Assembly: GCF_003001675.1 (NCBI RefSeq)
Contig: NZ_PVYW01000007.1
Span: 124,001-188,000, forward strand
Length of the DNA stretch: 64,000 nucleotides
Direction: 5' to 3'
Origin: Cohnella sp. SGD-V74
Lineage (GTDB): Bacteria > Bacillota > Bacilli > Paenibacillales > Paenibacillaceae
The position numbers were made by a program, and so were the translations under genes. The notes below the pieces were generated by a model. The model worked only from the letters and a program-made list of their open reading frames with translations. It was not told where the DNA came from and searched no databases. The number at the start of each line of letters is the position of its first letter. Positions within the stretch are counted from its first letter, which is position 1. Shown here in pieces: positions 43,584-51,636 of the stretch.

Positions 43584-45344
43584 ATGGACGTGACCGGATT
43601 TCGCTTCAAAATCGGCTATAAAATCACCGTCGGCTACATCGCCCTGCTGCTTTTTCTGGGAGCATCGCTGCTCGTCGTGTCGGGGACGATCCGATCGCTC
43701 CAGAGCGAGATCGAGTCGCTCTCCAACCGGGATCTCCGCATTCACGAGACGACTCACTTGCTCGACAAATACGCCGCGAACATGGAAACCGCCCTGTACC
43801 GGGGGATCATTACCGGCGACAGGACCGATCTTGAGGTGTACGAAGGGGAGAAGGCGAAGTGGCAGCGCGAATACGATACGCTGAAAACGATGTTCGAAGG
43901 CAATTCGGACCAAACGAGCCGTCTGACCGGCGTAGCCGGAGCGATGGAACGTTGGTACGCCGTGTCCGACAAGGCTGCGGAGACGTTGTCTTACGAGAAC
44001 AACCCTTCGGAAGCCGTCGGTTTTTTCGCGGAAAACCCGGGGAAGCAAGCAATGACGGGAATGAAGGAGCAGCTTTCGCGGTTGCGCCAATCCGAGAAAT
44101 ACGTCACGGAGAAGCGCATCGCCGCTGTGATCGACGCCAACGACAGCCTGCGCACGCTGCTCTACATCATGGCTGCGGTGCTGACGGCGCTGACGATCGC
44201 CTTTTCCTGGACGATATCCCGCAATATTACCCGCAATATTAAGCGGGTAACGTCCGCGCTGGCCGATATCGCGCGTTCCGGAGGAGATTTGACCCGGCGC
44301 ATCGCGGTCAAGGCATCCGACGAGACGCGGGAGCTGGGAGAAGAGACGAACAAGCTGCTGGCCTCCATGCAGACGATGATGCGTCTAATCCAGGGACAGG
44401 CTTCACGGCTTTACGCCGTATCCGAACAGGTTGGCGACGGCACCGCGGGAACGGTCAAGATCAACGGGGAAGTGATCCAGGCCGTCCGCAAAGTGGCGGC
44501 AGGGGCGGAAAACCAAGTGTCCCAGACGGAAGAGATCACCGCCATCATGCAGGAGAACATGAGCGGCCTGGAGCTCGCAGCAAGCGGCACCAGGCAAGTC
44601 GCGGAGCTGGCGAGAACGACGCAGGCCGCCGCGGAGAGCGGCAGCCGGAATCTGGACCAGACGCGGGAGGAAGTCGCCAAGATCGACCGGGCGTTCACGG
44701 ACATCCAGCAAAGCGTCCTGCAGCTGTCGGAGCAATCCGGGCAAATTCTCGGGATTGTGGAATATATGGGCGACATTTCTACGAAAACGAATCTGCTCTC
44801 GCTTAACGCAACGATCGAGGCCGCCCGCGCGGGCGAGCACGGTCGGGGCTTCGGAGTCGTCGCCGCGGAAATCCGCAAGCTGGCCGATCAGACGGCAAGG
44901 TCGACGGGTAATATCGAAGAGACGCTCAAGCGCATGAACGGAGACGTCGGGACGATCGTCCGTTTGATCGAAGACAGTTCGAAAACGGTATATGCCGGAA
45001 CGTCCGCCATCCGCGAAGCGGAGACGAACGTACGGCAGATCGTCGGCAACGTCGACGCCCTGACCGCGCAGGTCATCGAAGCCGCGTCCTCCATCGGCCA
45101 AATCGCGGCCGGCAGCGGCAATGTCGTGCGCTCGGCCGAAGAGATTGGACGGATTACGGAGGAGACGTCCGCGTTCACGGAACAGATGTCGGCGATGGCG
45201 GAGGAGCAGACGGCGGTGTTGAACGAATTGTCGCGCACTTCCCGGCAGCTGCTCGAAGTGTCCGAATCGCTGAAGGAAGCGGTCGGCCATTTCAAAGTGG
45301 ACAACGACTCCGAGGTTTCCTCGTCTTCTCGTCCGTCCGAATAA
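43584..45344 (+). CDS. methyl-accepting chemotaxis protein
   Basis: Transmembrane chemoreceptor of 586 residues. The first helix is at about 15-35, an extracytoplasmic four-helix sensor at about 37-190, the second helix at about 192-212, HAMP at about 213-268 and the signalling domain at about 300-570 with the tip [20 protein letters not shown]. It starts 14 bp after the FAH gene, so it belongs to the catabolic string and probably senses its substrate or binding protein. The ATG at 43584 sits very close to GGGAGGGA; the in-frame GTG at 43590 is an alternative start. Confidence 0.94.
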   Translation: MDVTGFRFKIGYKITVGYIALLLFLGASLLVVSGTIRSLQSEIESLSNRDLRIHETTHLLDKYAANMETALYRGIITGDRTDLEVYEGEKAKWQREYDTLKTMFEGNSDQTSRLTGVAGAMERWYAVSDKAAETLSYENNPSEAVGFFAENPGKQAMTGMKEQLSRLRQSEKYVTEKRIAAVIDANDSLRTLLYIMAAVLTALTIAFSWTISRNITRNIKRVTSALADIARSGGDLTRRIAVKASDETRELGEETNKLLASMQTMMRLIQGQASRLYAVSEQVGDGTAGTVKINGEVIQAVRKVAAGAENQVSQTEEITAIMQENMSGLELAASGTRQVAELARTTQAAAESGSRNLDQTREEVAKIDRAFTDIQQSVLQLSEQSGQILGIVEYMGDISTKTNLLSLNATIEAARAGEHGRGFGVVAAEIRKLADQTARSTGNIEETLKRMNGDVGTIVRLIEDSSKTVYAGTSAIREAETNVRQIVGNVDALTAQVIEAASSIGQIAAGSGNVVRSAEEIGRITEETSAFTEQMSAMAEEQTAVLNELSRTSRQLLEVSESLKEAVGHFKVDNDSEVSSSSRPSE

Positions 45345-45347
45345 ACG

Positions 45348-45400
45348 AAGGGGCTGTTCCTGGAGCAAGGTCGTACGACCTGCTCGCGGAACAGCCCCTT
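45348..45400. terminator. bidirectional terminator between chemoreceptor and fabV
   Basis: AAGGGGCTGTTCC pairs perfectly with GGAACAGCCCCTT, with an inner GGTCGTACGACC palindrome. It lies between convergent genes and closes both. Confidence 0.8.
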
Positions 45401-45423
45401 GGCCTTATTGGACGAGCTGAAGA

Positions 45424-46620
45424 TCAAATCGCATTCGGAACGCCGACGCTCGGATCGACGTCCGCTTCGTAGTCGACGCCGTCCGTCTCGAAGCCGAACA
45501 GCTGGAAAAACTCGCGCCGATAGCCTTCAAGATCGGTCAGCTCGAAAATGTTGGCCGTCTCGATCCGGCTCCAGATGTCGGCTACTTCCTTCTGAACGTC
45601 CTCTCTCATCTCCCAGTCGTCGATCCGGATGCGGCCCGCTTCGTCCACCGGAACGCTGTCCGCGTTCTCAGCGTAAAGGCGGTCGGCGAACAGGCGATAC
45701 ATCTGCTCGATACACCCTTCGTGAATGCCTTTCTCCTTCATGACTTTGTACAGCGCCGAGATATACAGCGGCACGACCGGAATCGCCGAGCTGGACTGCG
45801 TTACGAGCGCTTTGCCGACCGTGACGTAAGCGCGTCCGCCGCCTGCCGAGAGCTGTTCGTGCAACTGCTTCGCGGTTGCTTCCAGATGGTCCTTCGCCCG
45901 TCCGATCGAGCCTTGGCGATAGATGGCTTGCGTCAGCTCCGGCCCGATGTAGGAGTACGAGATCGTCGTCGCGTCAGGAGCGAGCACGCCTCCCTCCCGC
46001 AGGGCGTCGATCCACATCTGCCAATCGTCGCCGCCCATGACGTCTACGGTTGCTTGGATCTCTTCTTCCGTAGCCGGCTCCAGAGTCACCAGGCTCACTT
46101 CGCCGTCATGGAAATTGACGGTTTTGTTCGTATAGGGCTGTCCGATCGGTTTGAGCACCGACGTGGACGTCTCTCCCGTGCGTGGATTTGTCCGCCGCGC
46201 GGTGGCTACGCTATAGATGACCAGATCGACCTGTCCGAGCTCTTTGCGGATCAGGTCGACCGCTTTCGCCTTTGTCTCGTCCGTGAACGCGTCTCCCGTG
46301 ACGCTGAACGACTTCAGTCCGGCTTCCTGGGCCGCGGTCTCGAAAGCTGCAGAATTGTACCAGCCCGCAGACGCGGTTCTTCCCCCGGAGCGTTCTCCTT
46401 GCCGGTAGACGCCGACGGTATTGGCGCGCGCGCCGAATGCGGCGACGATGCGGGCCGCGAGGCCGTAGCCTGCCGACGCGCCGATGACGAGCGCGTTGCG
46501 GGGACCCTGGATCGCCGGCCGGGCCTGGACGTAATCGATTTGCTGACGGACTTGCGCAGCGCAGCCTTGCGGGTGCGCGGTCGTGCAGATAAAGCCGCGA
46601 GTTCTTGGTTTGATAATCAT
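45424..46620 (-). CDS. fabV: trans-2-enoyl-CoA/enoyl-ACP reductase FabV
   Basis: NADH-dependent enoyl reductase of 398 residues, last reductive step of fatty-acid elongation. The N-terminal IIKPRTRGFICTTAHPQGC, the cofactor loop VIGASAGYGLAARI and the spaced tyrosine and lysine in SYIGPELTQAIYRQGSIGRAK match FabV/TER, and the long C-terminal helix region is complete. FabV is usually triclosan-insensitive, unlike FabI. The ATG at 46620 has GAAGGGAA upstream. Single-gene unit with a terminator at its end. Confidence 0.95.
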   Translation of the reverse strand: MIIKPRTRGFICTTAHPQGCAAQVRQQIDYVQARPAIQGPRNALVIGASAGYGLAARIVAAFGARANTVGVYRQGERSGGRTASAGWYNSAAFETAAQEAGLKSFSVTGDAFTDETKAKAVDLIRKELGQVDLVIYSVATARRTNPRTGETSTSVLKPIGQPYTNKTVNFHDGEVSLVTLEPATEEEIQATVDVMGGDDWQMWIDALREGGVLAPDATTISYSYIGPELTQAIYRQGSIGRAKDHLEATAKQLHEQLSAGGGRAYVTVGKALVTQSSSAIPVVPLYISALYKVMKEKGIHEGCIEQMYRLFADRLYAENADSVPVDEAGRIRIDDWEMREDVQKEVADIWSRIETANIFELTDLEGYRREFFQLFGFETDGVDYEADVDPSVGVPNAI

Positions 46621-46847
46621 TGTGCGTCGTTTTCCCTTCTATGCTCGGATTGCCATAACGTCTATTTTAACGAATTTTCATGCAAACGGAAACTCCAGGG
46701 GAAGGATGCCCGTCCGGCTCTCGTATTCTCTTTTCCCCGCACCCGGTTTTGAAAGATTAAGAGAAAATTAAGGATATCGCCGCCGCGATTGGTTACCCTA
46801 ATAAGGTACCTCTAAAATAAAAAACAAACCGGGAGCAGGAAAACCAT

Positions 46848-47471
46848 ATGAACGCAATAAACAGGGAAACTGGAGCTTTCAGGGCTCAGGCCGCATTGTC
46901 GAGGCCGAGGAGACGGAAAAAAGGACGGGCGCTGCTGGCAGTTCTGGCGGTTGCCGCGGCGATCTATGCGCTGATAGAAGTCAAAATGATAGAGAGGCTG
47001 CTGCCGATAGAATGGTTTCGGGAGGTGCCGCCTGTGACGGGCCTGCATCCGATCGTCGCGGAGAACCGGGACCGGCTCGTCGCACAGAGCCAAGCGATCG
47101 GTATCGACGTAGTTATTACCGACGATTTTCGCAGCGAGGAGGAGCAAAACGCGCTCTACCGGAAAGGCCGCGGCGAGGAAGGGGCGATCGTCACGCAGGT
47201 GAAGGGCGGGGGCTCTTATCACAACTACGGCCTTGCCATCGATTTCGCGCTGCGGATTCCGGGCGGGGACGTTATCTGGGATTTGAAGTACGACGGCAAC
47301 GGCAACGGGCAGCCGGACTGGATGGAGGTCGTGGCCATCGCCAAGAAACTCGGCTTCTCATGGGGAGGGGACTGGAAGTCGTTCCCCGATTATCCTCATC
47401 TGCAGATGGACTTCGGTTATTCGATTGGCGAGCTGCAGCGGGGATGGCGACCTCCTCTTCAGCCGGAATAG
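46848..47471 (+). CDS. M15-family peptidoglycan peptidase (CwlK/VanY-like), membrane-anchored
   Basis: Cell-wall peptidase of 207 residues. A very basic cytoplasmic tail (RRRKK near 23) precedes one membrane helix at about 28-43, so the catalytic domain faces the wall. The zinc site is SYHNYGLAIDF (His and Asp) plus the final histidine in DYPHLQM, as in L-Ala-D-Glu endopeptidases and D,D-carboxypeptidases. GGGAG lies upstream of the ATG. Transcribed alone; tandem repeats follow its stop. Confidence 0.92.
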   Translation: MNAINRETGAFRAQAALSRPRRRKKGRALLAVLAVAAAIYALIEVKMIERLLPIEWFREVPPVTGLHPIVAENRDRLVAQSQAIGIDVVITDDFRSEEEQNALYRKGRGEEGAIVTQVKGGGSYHNYGLAIDFALRIPGGDVIWDLKYDGNGNGQPDWMEVVAIAKKLGFSWGGDWKSFPDYPHLQMDFGYSIGELQRGWRPPLQPE

Positions 47472-47476
47472 AAATC

Positions 47477-47696
47477 GCTGTAAGCGCGTGGAGTCGGGTT
47501 GGAGCCACGAATGGGCTAGCGGAGTTGCTGTAACCGCGTGGAGTCGGGTTGGAGCCGCGAAAGGGCTGGAGAAGTTGCTGTAAGCGTGCGGAGTCGGGTT
47601 GGAGCCGCGAAAGAGCTGGAGGAGTTGCTGTAAGCGCGTGGAGTCGGGTCGGAGCCGCGAATGGGTTGGCGGAGTTGCTGTAAGCGCGTGGAGTCG
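47477..47696. repeat. tandem repeat, 50-bp unit, about 4.5 copies
   Basis: The element GCTGTAAGCGCGTGGAGTCG begins at 47477, 47527, 47577, 47627 and 47677, an exact 50-bp period; the remainder of each unit (GGTTGGAGCCGCGAA and a GGGCTGGAGGAGTT-like tail) varies at a few bases and the fifth copy is cut. The period is not a multiple of three, so it is not coding. It sits just after the peptidase stop. Units lack the spacer/repeat alternation of CRISPR. Function unknown. Confidence 0.85.
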
Positions 47697-47781
47697 CTTG
47701 GTCTATCGATCATTTCAAGCAGGGGGCGGTTTCAATGCCGCAGCTTGCGAATTTTGCATGCTAGCGTCCTTCCTGATCGAG

Positions 47782-47799
47782 TATAATGGATATATCCAT
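47782..47799 (+). promoter_or_regulatory. -10 element with 14-bp palindrome (PadR-like half-sites)
   Basis: TATAAT (47782-47787) is directly followed and overlapped by ATGGATATATCCAT (47786-47799), a perfect palindrome that would cover the transcription start. Its half-site is the same as in the dyad upstream of the padR-type gene at 15456-15491. No clear -35 at 17 bp. Confidence 0.5.
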
Positions 47800-47819
47800 A
47801 TGAACAGGGAGGATTTACC

Positions 47820-48155
47820 TTGAACCATCATCAACACGATTCGCAGCGTTACGACTATATTCCGCCGCCGCCCGCCTATACGCCGCCGAAGACGAACGGC
47901 AAGTCCATCGTGGCTCTCGTACTGGGTATTTTGGCGGTTTCGCTTCCTTACATAGGATTTCTGATCGGCATCGTCGCTATCGTATTCGCTTCGTTGTCGC
48001 TGAAGGAAATCAAGAGGAACGGAGAGCAGGGACGGGGCATGGCGATCGCGGGGCTCGTCTGCGGAATCGTCGGCACGGCGATTTACGCCATTCTTTTGCT
48101 CATCGTTCTAATCGCGTTCGTGACTTTCGCCGGGGCGACTTCTTCTTTTACCTAG
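47820..48155 (+). CDS. DUF4190-like small membrane protein
   Basis: Membrane protein of 111 residues. A cytoplasmic head rich in His, Gln, Tyr and Pro (about 1-27; PPPPAYTPP) precedes two helices at about 29-57 and 75-104, with the family turn between them (LKEIKRNGEQGRGMAIAGLV). This layout matches DUF4190, whose function is unknown. The start is a TTG at 47820, supported by AGGGAGGA. The promoter has a PadR-like palindrome. A second membrane gene follows 22 bp downstream. Confidence 0.88.
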   Translation: MNHHQHDSQRYDYIPPPPAYTPPKTNGKSIVALVLGILAVSLPYIGFLIGIVAIVFASLSLKEIKRNGEQGRGMAIAGLVCGIVGTAIYAILLLIVLIAFVTFAGATSSFT

Positions 48156-48177
48156 CAGCCGATAAGGAGAGTGACCT

Positions 48178-49233
48178 ATGGTCGCGTCCAGACTTCCGCG
48201 TTCCGCTTACGCTTTTGTCGTTATCGCGCTTCTGATCGTCGCCGCGAACTTGGCGACTCTGCGCGTCTTTGCGCTTAGCGAAGAGGATCCTATGCTCGTG
48301 TATGCCGCGATGGTGGACTTCATGCTCGTTATTCCGTTCTTCTACTGGTTGATGGTGCTGCGGCGACGCGGCCGTTCGATCGCGGGCGTCATGGCGCTGC
48401 CGCTGCTGGGAGCGGCTGCGGTGTGGCTGCTCGTGCCGACGGGACAGAGGTCGATGGTGTGGGGATCGGCGTGGCCGGTCGAAGCGGTTATTGTCGCTGC
48501 GGAGCTCGCTTTCATCGTCTTCGAAGCGAGAGTCGTATACAAGCTGATCAAAGGCTACCGGGTCGCCGCCCGGAAAGAGAAAGATACGATGGAAGCCTGG
48601 CGCATCGCGCTGCGAACCGGACCCGTCGAAAGCGGAGGCAAGCTGGCCTCGATCGTGCATCATGACATCGGAGTGGTCTACTACCTGCTGTTCTCCTGGA
48701 GGAAGGGCCGGGCGAAGACGGAAAGCGGCTCCGGGCTGACGTTTACCTATCATAAAAAGACGAACCAGATTTTGTACGCCGCCATTTTGACCAAAGTCAT
48801 CGTGTTCGAGGGCGTCGCCATACACCTGCTCGTCTCGCAGTGGTCGCATTGGGCGGCCTGGATATTGACGATCGCCGATCTGTGGCTGCTGGCCTTGATC
48901 TGGGCCGATTGCCGGGCCTCCGTCCTTCAACCGGTGACCTTGGAGTCGAATCGTCTGCGCTTGCGGTACGGTCTGCGCATTCAAGCGGACATCCCGCTGG
49001 CTTCGATCGCCGGCGTCGTGAGCGCGGGAGAGCTGCACCCGGAGCGGAGAGAGATGAAGCAGGCTCTCGGTCCCGTTCTCGGCACGCCTAACGTCTGCAT
49101 CGAGTTGAACCGGGAAGAGCAGGCCGAAGGCATGCTGTTCCTGCCCAAGCCGGTGAAGCGCCTGTACTTGTCTCTGGACGAACCCGACGCTTTCGTGCGG
49201 GAATTGGAGCTGCGGATGGAGTTGCGTCCGTAA
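48178..49233 (+). CDS. integral membrane protein of unknown function
   Basis: Protein of 351 residues with about six hydrophobic segments (near 12-32, 42-58, 68-86, 98-115, 200-218 and 222-242), then a soluble C-terminal part of about 100 residues that reads like a PH-type beta domain (VTLESNRLRLRYGLRIQADI). I do not recognise a named family; similar proteins in paenibacilli are sometimes mislabelled as carotene oxygenases. It lies 22 bp behind the DUF4190 gene and probably shares its promoter. A terminator follows. Confidence 0.8.
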   Translation: MVASRLPRSAYAFVVIALLIVAANLATLRVFALSEEDPMLVYAAMVDFMLVIPFFYWLMVLRRRGRSIAGVMALPLLGAAAVWLLVPTGQRSMVWGSAWPVEAVIVAAELAFIVFEARVVYKLIKGYRVAARKEKDTMEAWRIALRTGPVESGGKLASIVHHDIGVVYYLLFSWRKGRAKTESGSGLTFTYHKKTNQILYAAILTKVIVFEGVAIHLLVSQWSHWAAWILTIADLWLLALIWADCRASVLQPVTLESNRLRLRYGLRIQADIPLASIAGVVSAGELHPERREMKQALGPVLGTPNVCIELNREEQAEGMLFLPKPVKRLYLSLDEPDAFVRELELRMELRP

Positions 49234-49244
49234 CTGAACAAAGT

Positions 49245-49278
49245 AGGGGCTGTCTCTTTTACTTACGAGACAGCCCCT
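49245..49278. terminator. bidirectional terminator
   Basis: AGGGGCTGTCTC pairs perfectly with GAGACAGCCCCT around a 10-base loop; it lies between the convergent membrane-protein and exonuclease genes. Confidence 0.85.
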
Positions 49279-49284
49279 TCGCGT

Positions 49285-50037
49285 TCATTTTTTCTTGTCC
49301 AGCTCGGAGTGGAAATAATCGCGCAGTTCGGCCGCTTTCCTCGGGTCAGTCAACGGAATCTTCTCGGCTAGGTAGCTCTCTACGAAAGCTTCCCAAGTTT
49401 GCGGTTTCTTCTGCGCCAGCATCGTACGTACCGCGTTCTTGACCAGTCTCCGCTCCTTCGAGTTGGAGAACTGATCCTTATACTGCTGCTTCAGCTCGAA
49501 GATCAGCTCCGAGAAAATTTTGCGGAACACCTCGGACGTCATCCGCGCGTCGTCGAGCGCGCGATGCGCGGAGCCTTCGGCCACGATGTCCAGATCCTGC
49601 AGCGCGGCTTCGACGCTGACGTCGTTCGTCACCTTCTTATAGCGCAAATAACCTTTCAGCAGATCGAAATAGTGGACACCGGTCCAGTAGGACTCGTTCA
49701 GCTTGTGCATGCGCGTGTCGAACACGATTCGCTTGACGTCTTCTCCGCCCCAGGTGACGAGCAGGAACGAGTCGATGTCTCCGAGCCATTTCTCGAATTC
49801 CGCGATCACTTGGGGGAATCCCGGAGCGACGTCGATCTCGTGCTGGGGAATTCCCGTTTTCTTCTTGATGAAATTGTTCAGCTTGGAGAAATAGACCGGC
49901 TTGATCAGCGACGAAAATTCGTCCACCGCCCTCAGCGACTCATCCAGCCGCACGGCTCCGATCTCGATGACTTCCATTGGCAGATCGCTGGCGAACTTCC
50001 GCCCGTTAAATTCGATATCGAGAATAATATAGTTCAA
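49285..50037 (-). CDS. DEDDh 3'-5' exonuclease
   Basis: RNase T/DnaQ-type exonuclease of 250 residues. ExoI is D7 and E9 in LDIEF, ExoII the aspartate in TWGGEDVKR and ExoIII the histidine and aspartate in AHRALDDARMT, so all five DEDDh residues are present in the first 180 residues. A charged C-terminal extension of about 75 residues follows. It resembles the KapD-like group but is longer, so I assign no symbol. Single gene. Confidence 0.9.
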   Translation of the reverse strand: MNYIILDIEFNGRKFASDLPMEVIEIGAVRLDESLRAVDEFSSLIKPVYFSKLNNFIKKKTGIPQHEIDVAPGFPQVIAEFEKWLGDIDSFLLVTWGGEDVKRIVFDTRMHKLNESYWTGVHYFDLLKGYLRYKKVTNDVSVEAALQDLDIVAEGSAHRALDDARMTSEVFRKIFSELIFELKQQYKDQFSNSKERRLVKNAVRTMLAQKKPQTWEAFVESYLAEKIPLTDPRKAAELRDYFHSELDKKK

Positions 50038-50208
50038 TTTCCAACCCCCGCTCTCTAACTCGCGTTTTCCATTTTACCAAAAACCCGAGCGCTTCGCTCG
50101 CTTAATCGGCGGATTTGCGGAGGGCTCGGACGATTCCCGTGCGATGTCCGCTCGTACCGACCAAAGGATCAGACTGGATTTCTAACCCGAAATCGGGTAT
50201 GATTTTTG

Positions 50209-50230
50209 TATAAAATGAAACGTTGTTTCA
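50209..50230 (+). promoter_or_regulatory. -10 element with TGAAAC dyad upstream of VOC gene
   Basis: TATAAA (50209-50214) is followed directly by TGAAAC-GTT-GTTTCA (50216-50230), a perfect 6-bp dyad that would cover the start of transcription. A second dyad CCCGA/TCGGG lies near the -35 region. Layout suggests a repressor site for a TetR- or MarR-like factor, none of which is encoded nearby. Confidence 0.45.
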
Positions 50231-50268
50231 CTTAATGAAACCGCGAAACGAAGAAGGAGTGAACAGTC

Positions 50269-50658
50269 ATGTCGTTCGTTTTTCTGGGCGTGGATCATGT
50301 ACAATTGGCGGCTTACGAGGGATGCGAGACGGAGGCGCGGGCGTTCTATGGCGGCGTGCTTGGCTGGCCGGAGATCGAGAAGCCGGAAAGCCTGCGCGCG
50401 CGGGGCGGAGTCTGGTTTCAATGCGGCGCGCATCAGGTCCATATCGGCGTGCAGAAGGATTTCGTTCCGGCGCTCAAGGCTCATCCGGCGTTCGAGGTGA
50501 ATAACCTGGACGCGCTGCTTGCGCGTCTGGCGGAGCGCGGCGTGGCGATAACCCCGGACGATACTCGGGATGCGGAGAACGTACGGCGGATATTCGTCAA
50601 CGATCCGTTCGGCAACCGGATCGAATTTCTGGAATGGGGGAGAAGCGGAGATGAATAG
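50269..50658 (+). CDS. VOC-family (glyoxalase-like) protein
   Basis: Protein of 129 residues with the paired beta-alpha-beta-beta-beta repeats of the vicinal-oxygen-chelate fold. Likely metal ligands are the histidine in VDHVQLA, that in GAHQVHIGV and the glutamate in NRIEFLEW. Members include glyoxalase I, fosfomycin resistance proteins and ring-cleavage dioxygenases; the reaction here is unknown. GAAGGAG precedes the ATG. The end overlaps the methyltransferase gene by 8 bp. Confidence 0.92.
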   Translation: MSFVFLGVDHVQLAAYEGCETEARAFYGGVLGWPEIEKPESLRARGGVWFQCGAHQVHIGVQKDFVPALKAHPAFEVNNLDALLARLAERGVAITPDDTRDAENVRRIFVNDPFGNRIEFLEWGRSGDE

Positions 50659-51406
50659 CAAAGAGCGGTTTTCCAGCCGAGTCGATACTTATACGAAGTA
50701 TCGGCCGAGCTATCCGGCGGAGGCGATTGACTATTTGTACGGGACAGTCGGGTTGAGCGAGGCGTCGGAGGTGCTGGACGTCGGAGCGGGAACGGGCATT
50801 TTCTCCAGGCTGCTGCTCGAGAGAGGAAGCGGCGTGACGGCGGTGGAGCCGAACGAGGCGATGCGGGAAGCTGCGCTGGCGGCGTCGCGGGACAATCCGC
50901 GCTTCAAGGCCGTCCCCGGTTCGGCGGAAGAGACAGGGCTCTCGGATGCCTCGTACGATTTCATCGTGTGCGCTCAGGCTTTTCACTGGTTCGACCGGAC
51001 CGCGGCTCAGCGGGAGTTTCATCGGGTGTTGAAGCCGGGCGGCAAGGCGATTCTCGTATGGAACACGCGTCTGACCGAAGGGACGCCGTTCCTCGAAGGC
51101 TACGAACGGCTGCTTCAAGGACTCGGAACCGATTACGGGCAGGTGAACCACCGGAACATCTCCCGAGAAGCGCTGATCGACTTTTTCAAGCCGGACGGGA
51201 TGACCGAGGCGCGATTCCGCAACCGCCAAGTGTTCGACTTCGACGGGGTCGCAGGAAGGCTTCTATCCTCCTCGTACAGCCCGCAGCCGGGACAACCGGG
51301 CCACGAGCCGATGATGCAGGAGCTTCGCGATCTGTTCGAGCGCTGTCAGGAGAACGGTACGGTCAATTTCGATTACGTCACCGAAATCTATTGGGGCGAA
51401 GTGTGA
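50651..51406 (+). CDS. class I SAM-dependent methyltransferase
   Basis: Methyltransferase of 251 residues. The SAM loop VLDVGAGTGIFSRLL, the acidic AVEPNEAM and the FIVCAQAFHWF motif are as in the UbiE/Tam-like type 11 group. The ATG at 50651 lies inside the end of the VOC gene, with GGAG upstream. It is similar in size and layout to trans-aconitate methyltransferase, but specificity cannot be told. A terminator follows. Confidence 0.93.
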   Translation: MNSKERFSSRVDTYTKYRPSYPAEAIDYLYGTVGLSEASEVLDVGAGTGIFSRLLLERGSGVTAVEPNEAMREAALAASRDNPRFKAVPGSAEETGLSDASYDFIVCAQAFHWFDRTAAQREFHRVLKPGGKAILVWNTRLTEGTPFLEGYERLLQGLGTDYGQVNHRNISREALIDFFKPDGMTEARFRNRQVFDFDGVAGRLLSSSYSPQPGQPGHEPMMQELRDLFERCQENGTVNFDYVTEIYWGEV

Positions 51407-51410
51407 GCGA

Positions 51411-51455
51411 AATGAGTCCGCGCGGGAGGTCGACGCCGCGCGGATTCATTTTTTT
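51411..51455 (+). terminator. terminator after methyltransferase
   Basis: AATGAGTCCGCGC pairs with GCGCGGATTCATT (one G-T pair) around a 14-base loop and runs into a T7 tract. Intrinsic terminator. Confidence 0.9.
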
Positions 51456-51467
51456 CCAAATTTGATA

Positions 51468-51496
51468 TTGACATAACAAACGACAACGCCTAGAAT
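51468..51496 (+). promoter_or_regulatory. sigma-A promoter of the lyase-ABC operon
   Basis: TTGACA (51468-51473) and TAGAAT (51491-51496) are separated by exactly 17 bp. A TATAAT at 51504-51509 is a possible second -10. Transcription would start about 130 bp upstream of the lyase gene and produce a structured leader. Confidence 0.8.
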
Positions 51497-51502
51497 GAGA
51501 CA

Positions 51503-51608
51503 TTATAATGACAACTAAACCAATCGGAATTAACAAATATCGACCAGTTCACTGGAGACCAAACAGGCTAGAGGTTTGGTCTTTTTTGTTTGCATAAAGC
51601 CCGATTGG
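51503..51608 (+). promoter_or_regulatory. structured leader with intrinsic terminator (attenuator or small RNA)
   Basis: The leader holds a small hairpin CCAGT-TC-ACTGG (51544-51555), directly followed by a strong terminator AGACCAAAC/GTTTGGTCT with a T6 tract (51556-51587). An 8-base arm CCAATCGG (51520-51527) is perfectly complementary to CCGATTGG (51601-51608), enclosing both hairpins. Transcripts would either stop after about 85 nt or read into the operon. I do not recognise a known riboswitch or T-box core. Confidence 0.6.
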
Positions 51609-51636
51609 CCGAGAGAGAGCAGGTGATGGCACGCAA

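Noticed and set aside
47477..47696. CRISPR array
   Set aside because: Units follow each other directly at 50 bp with similar sequence throughout; there are no unique spacers and no cas genes.
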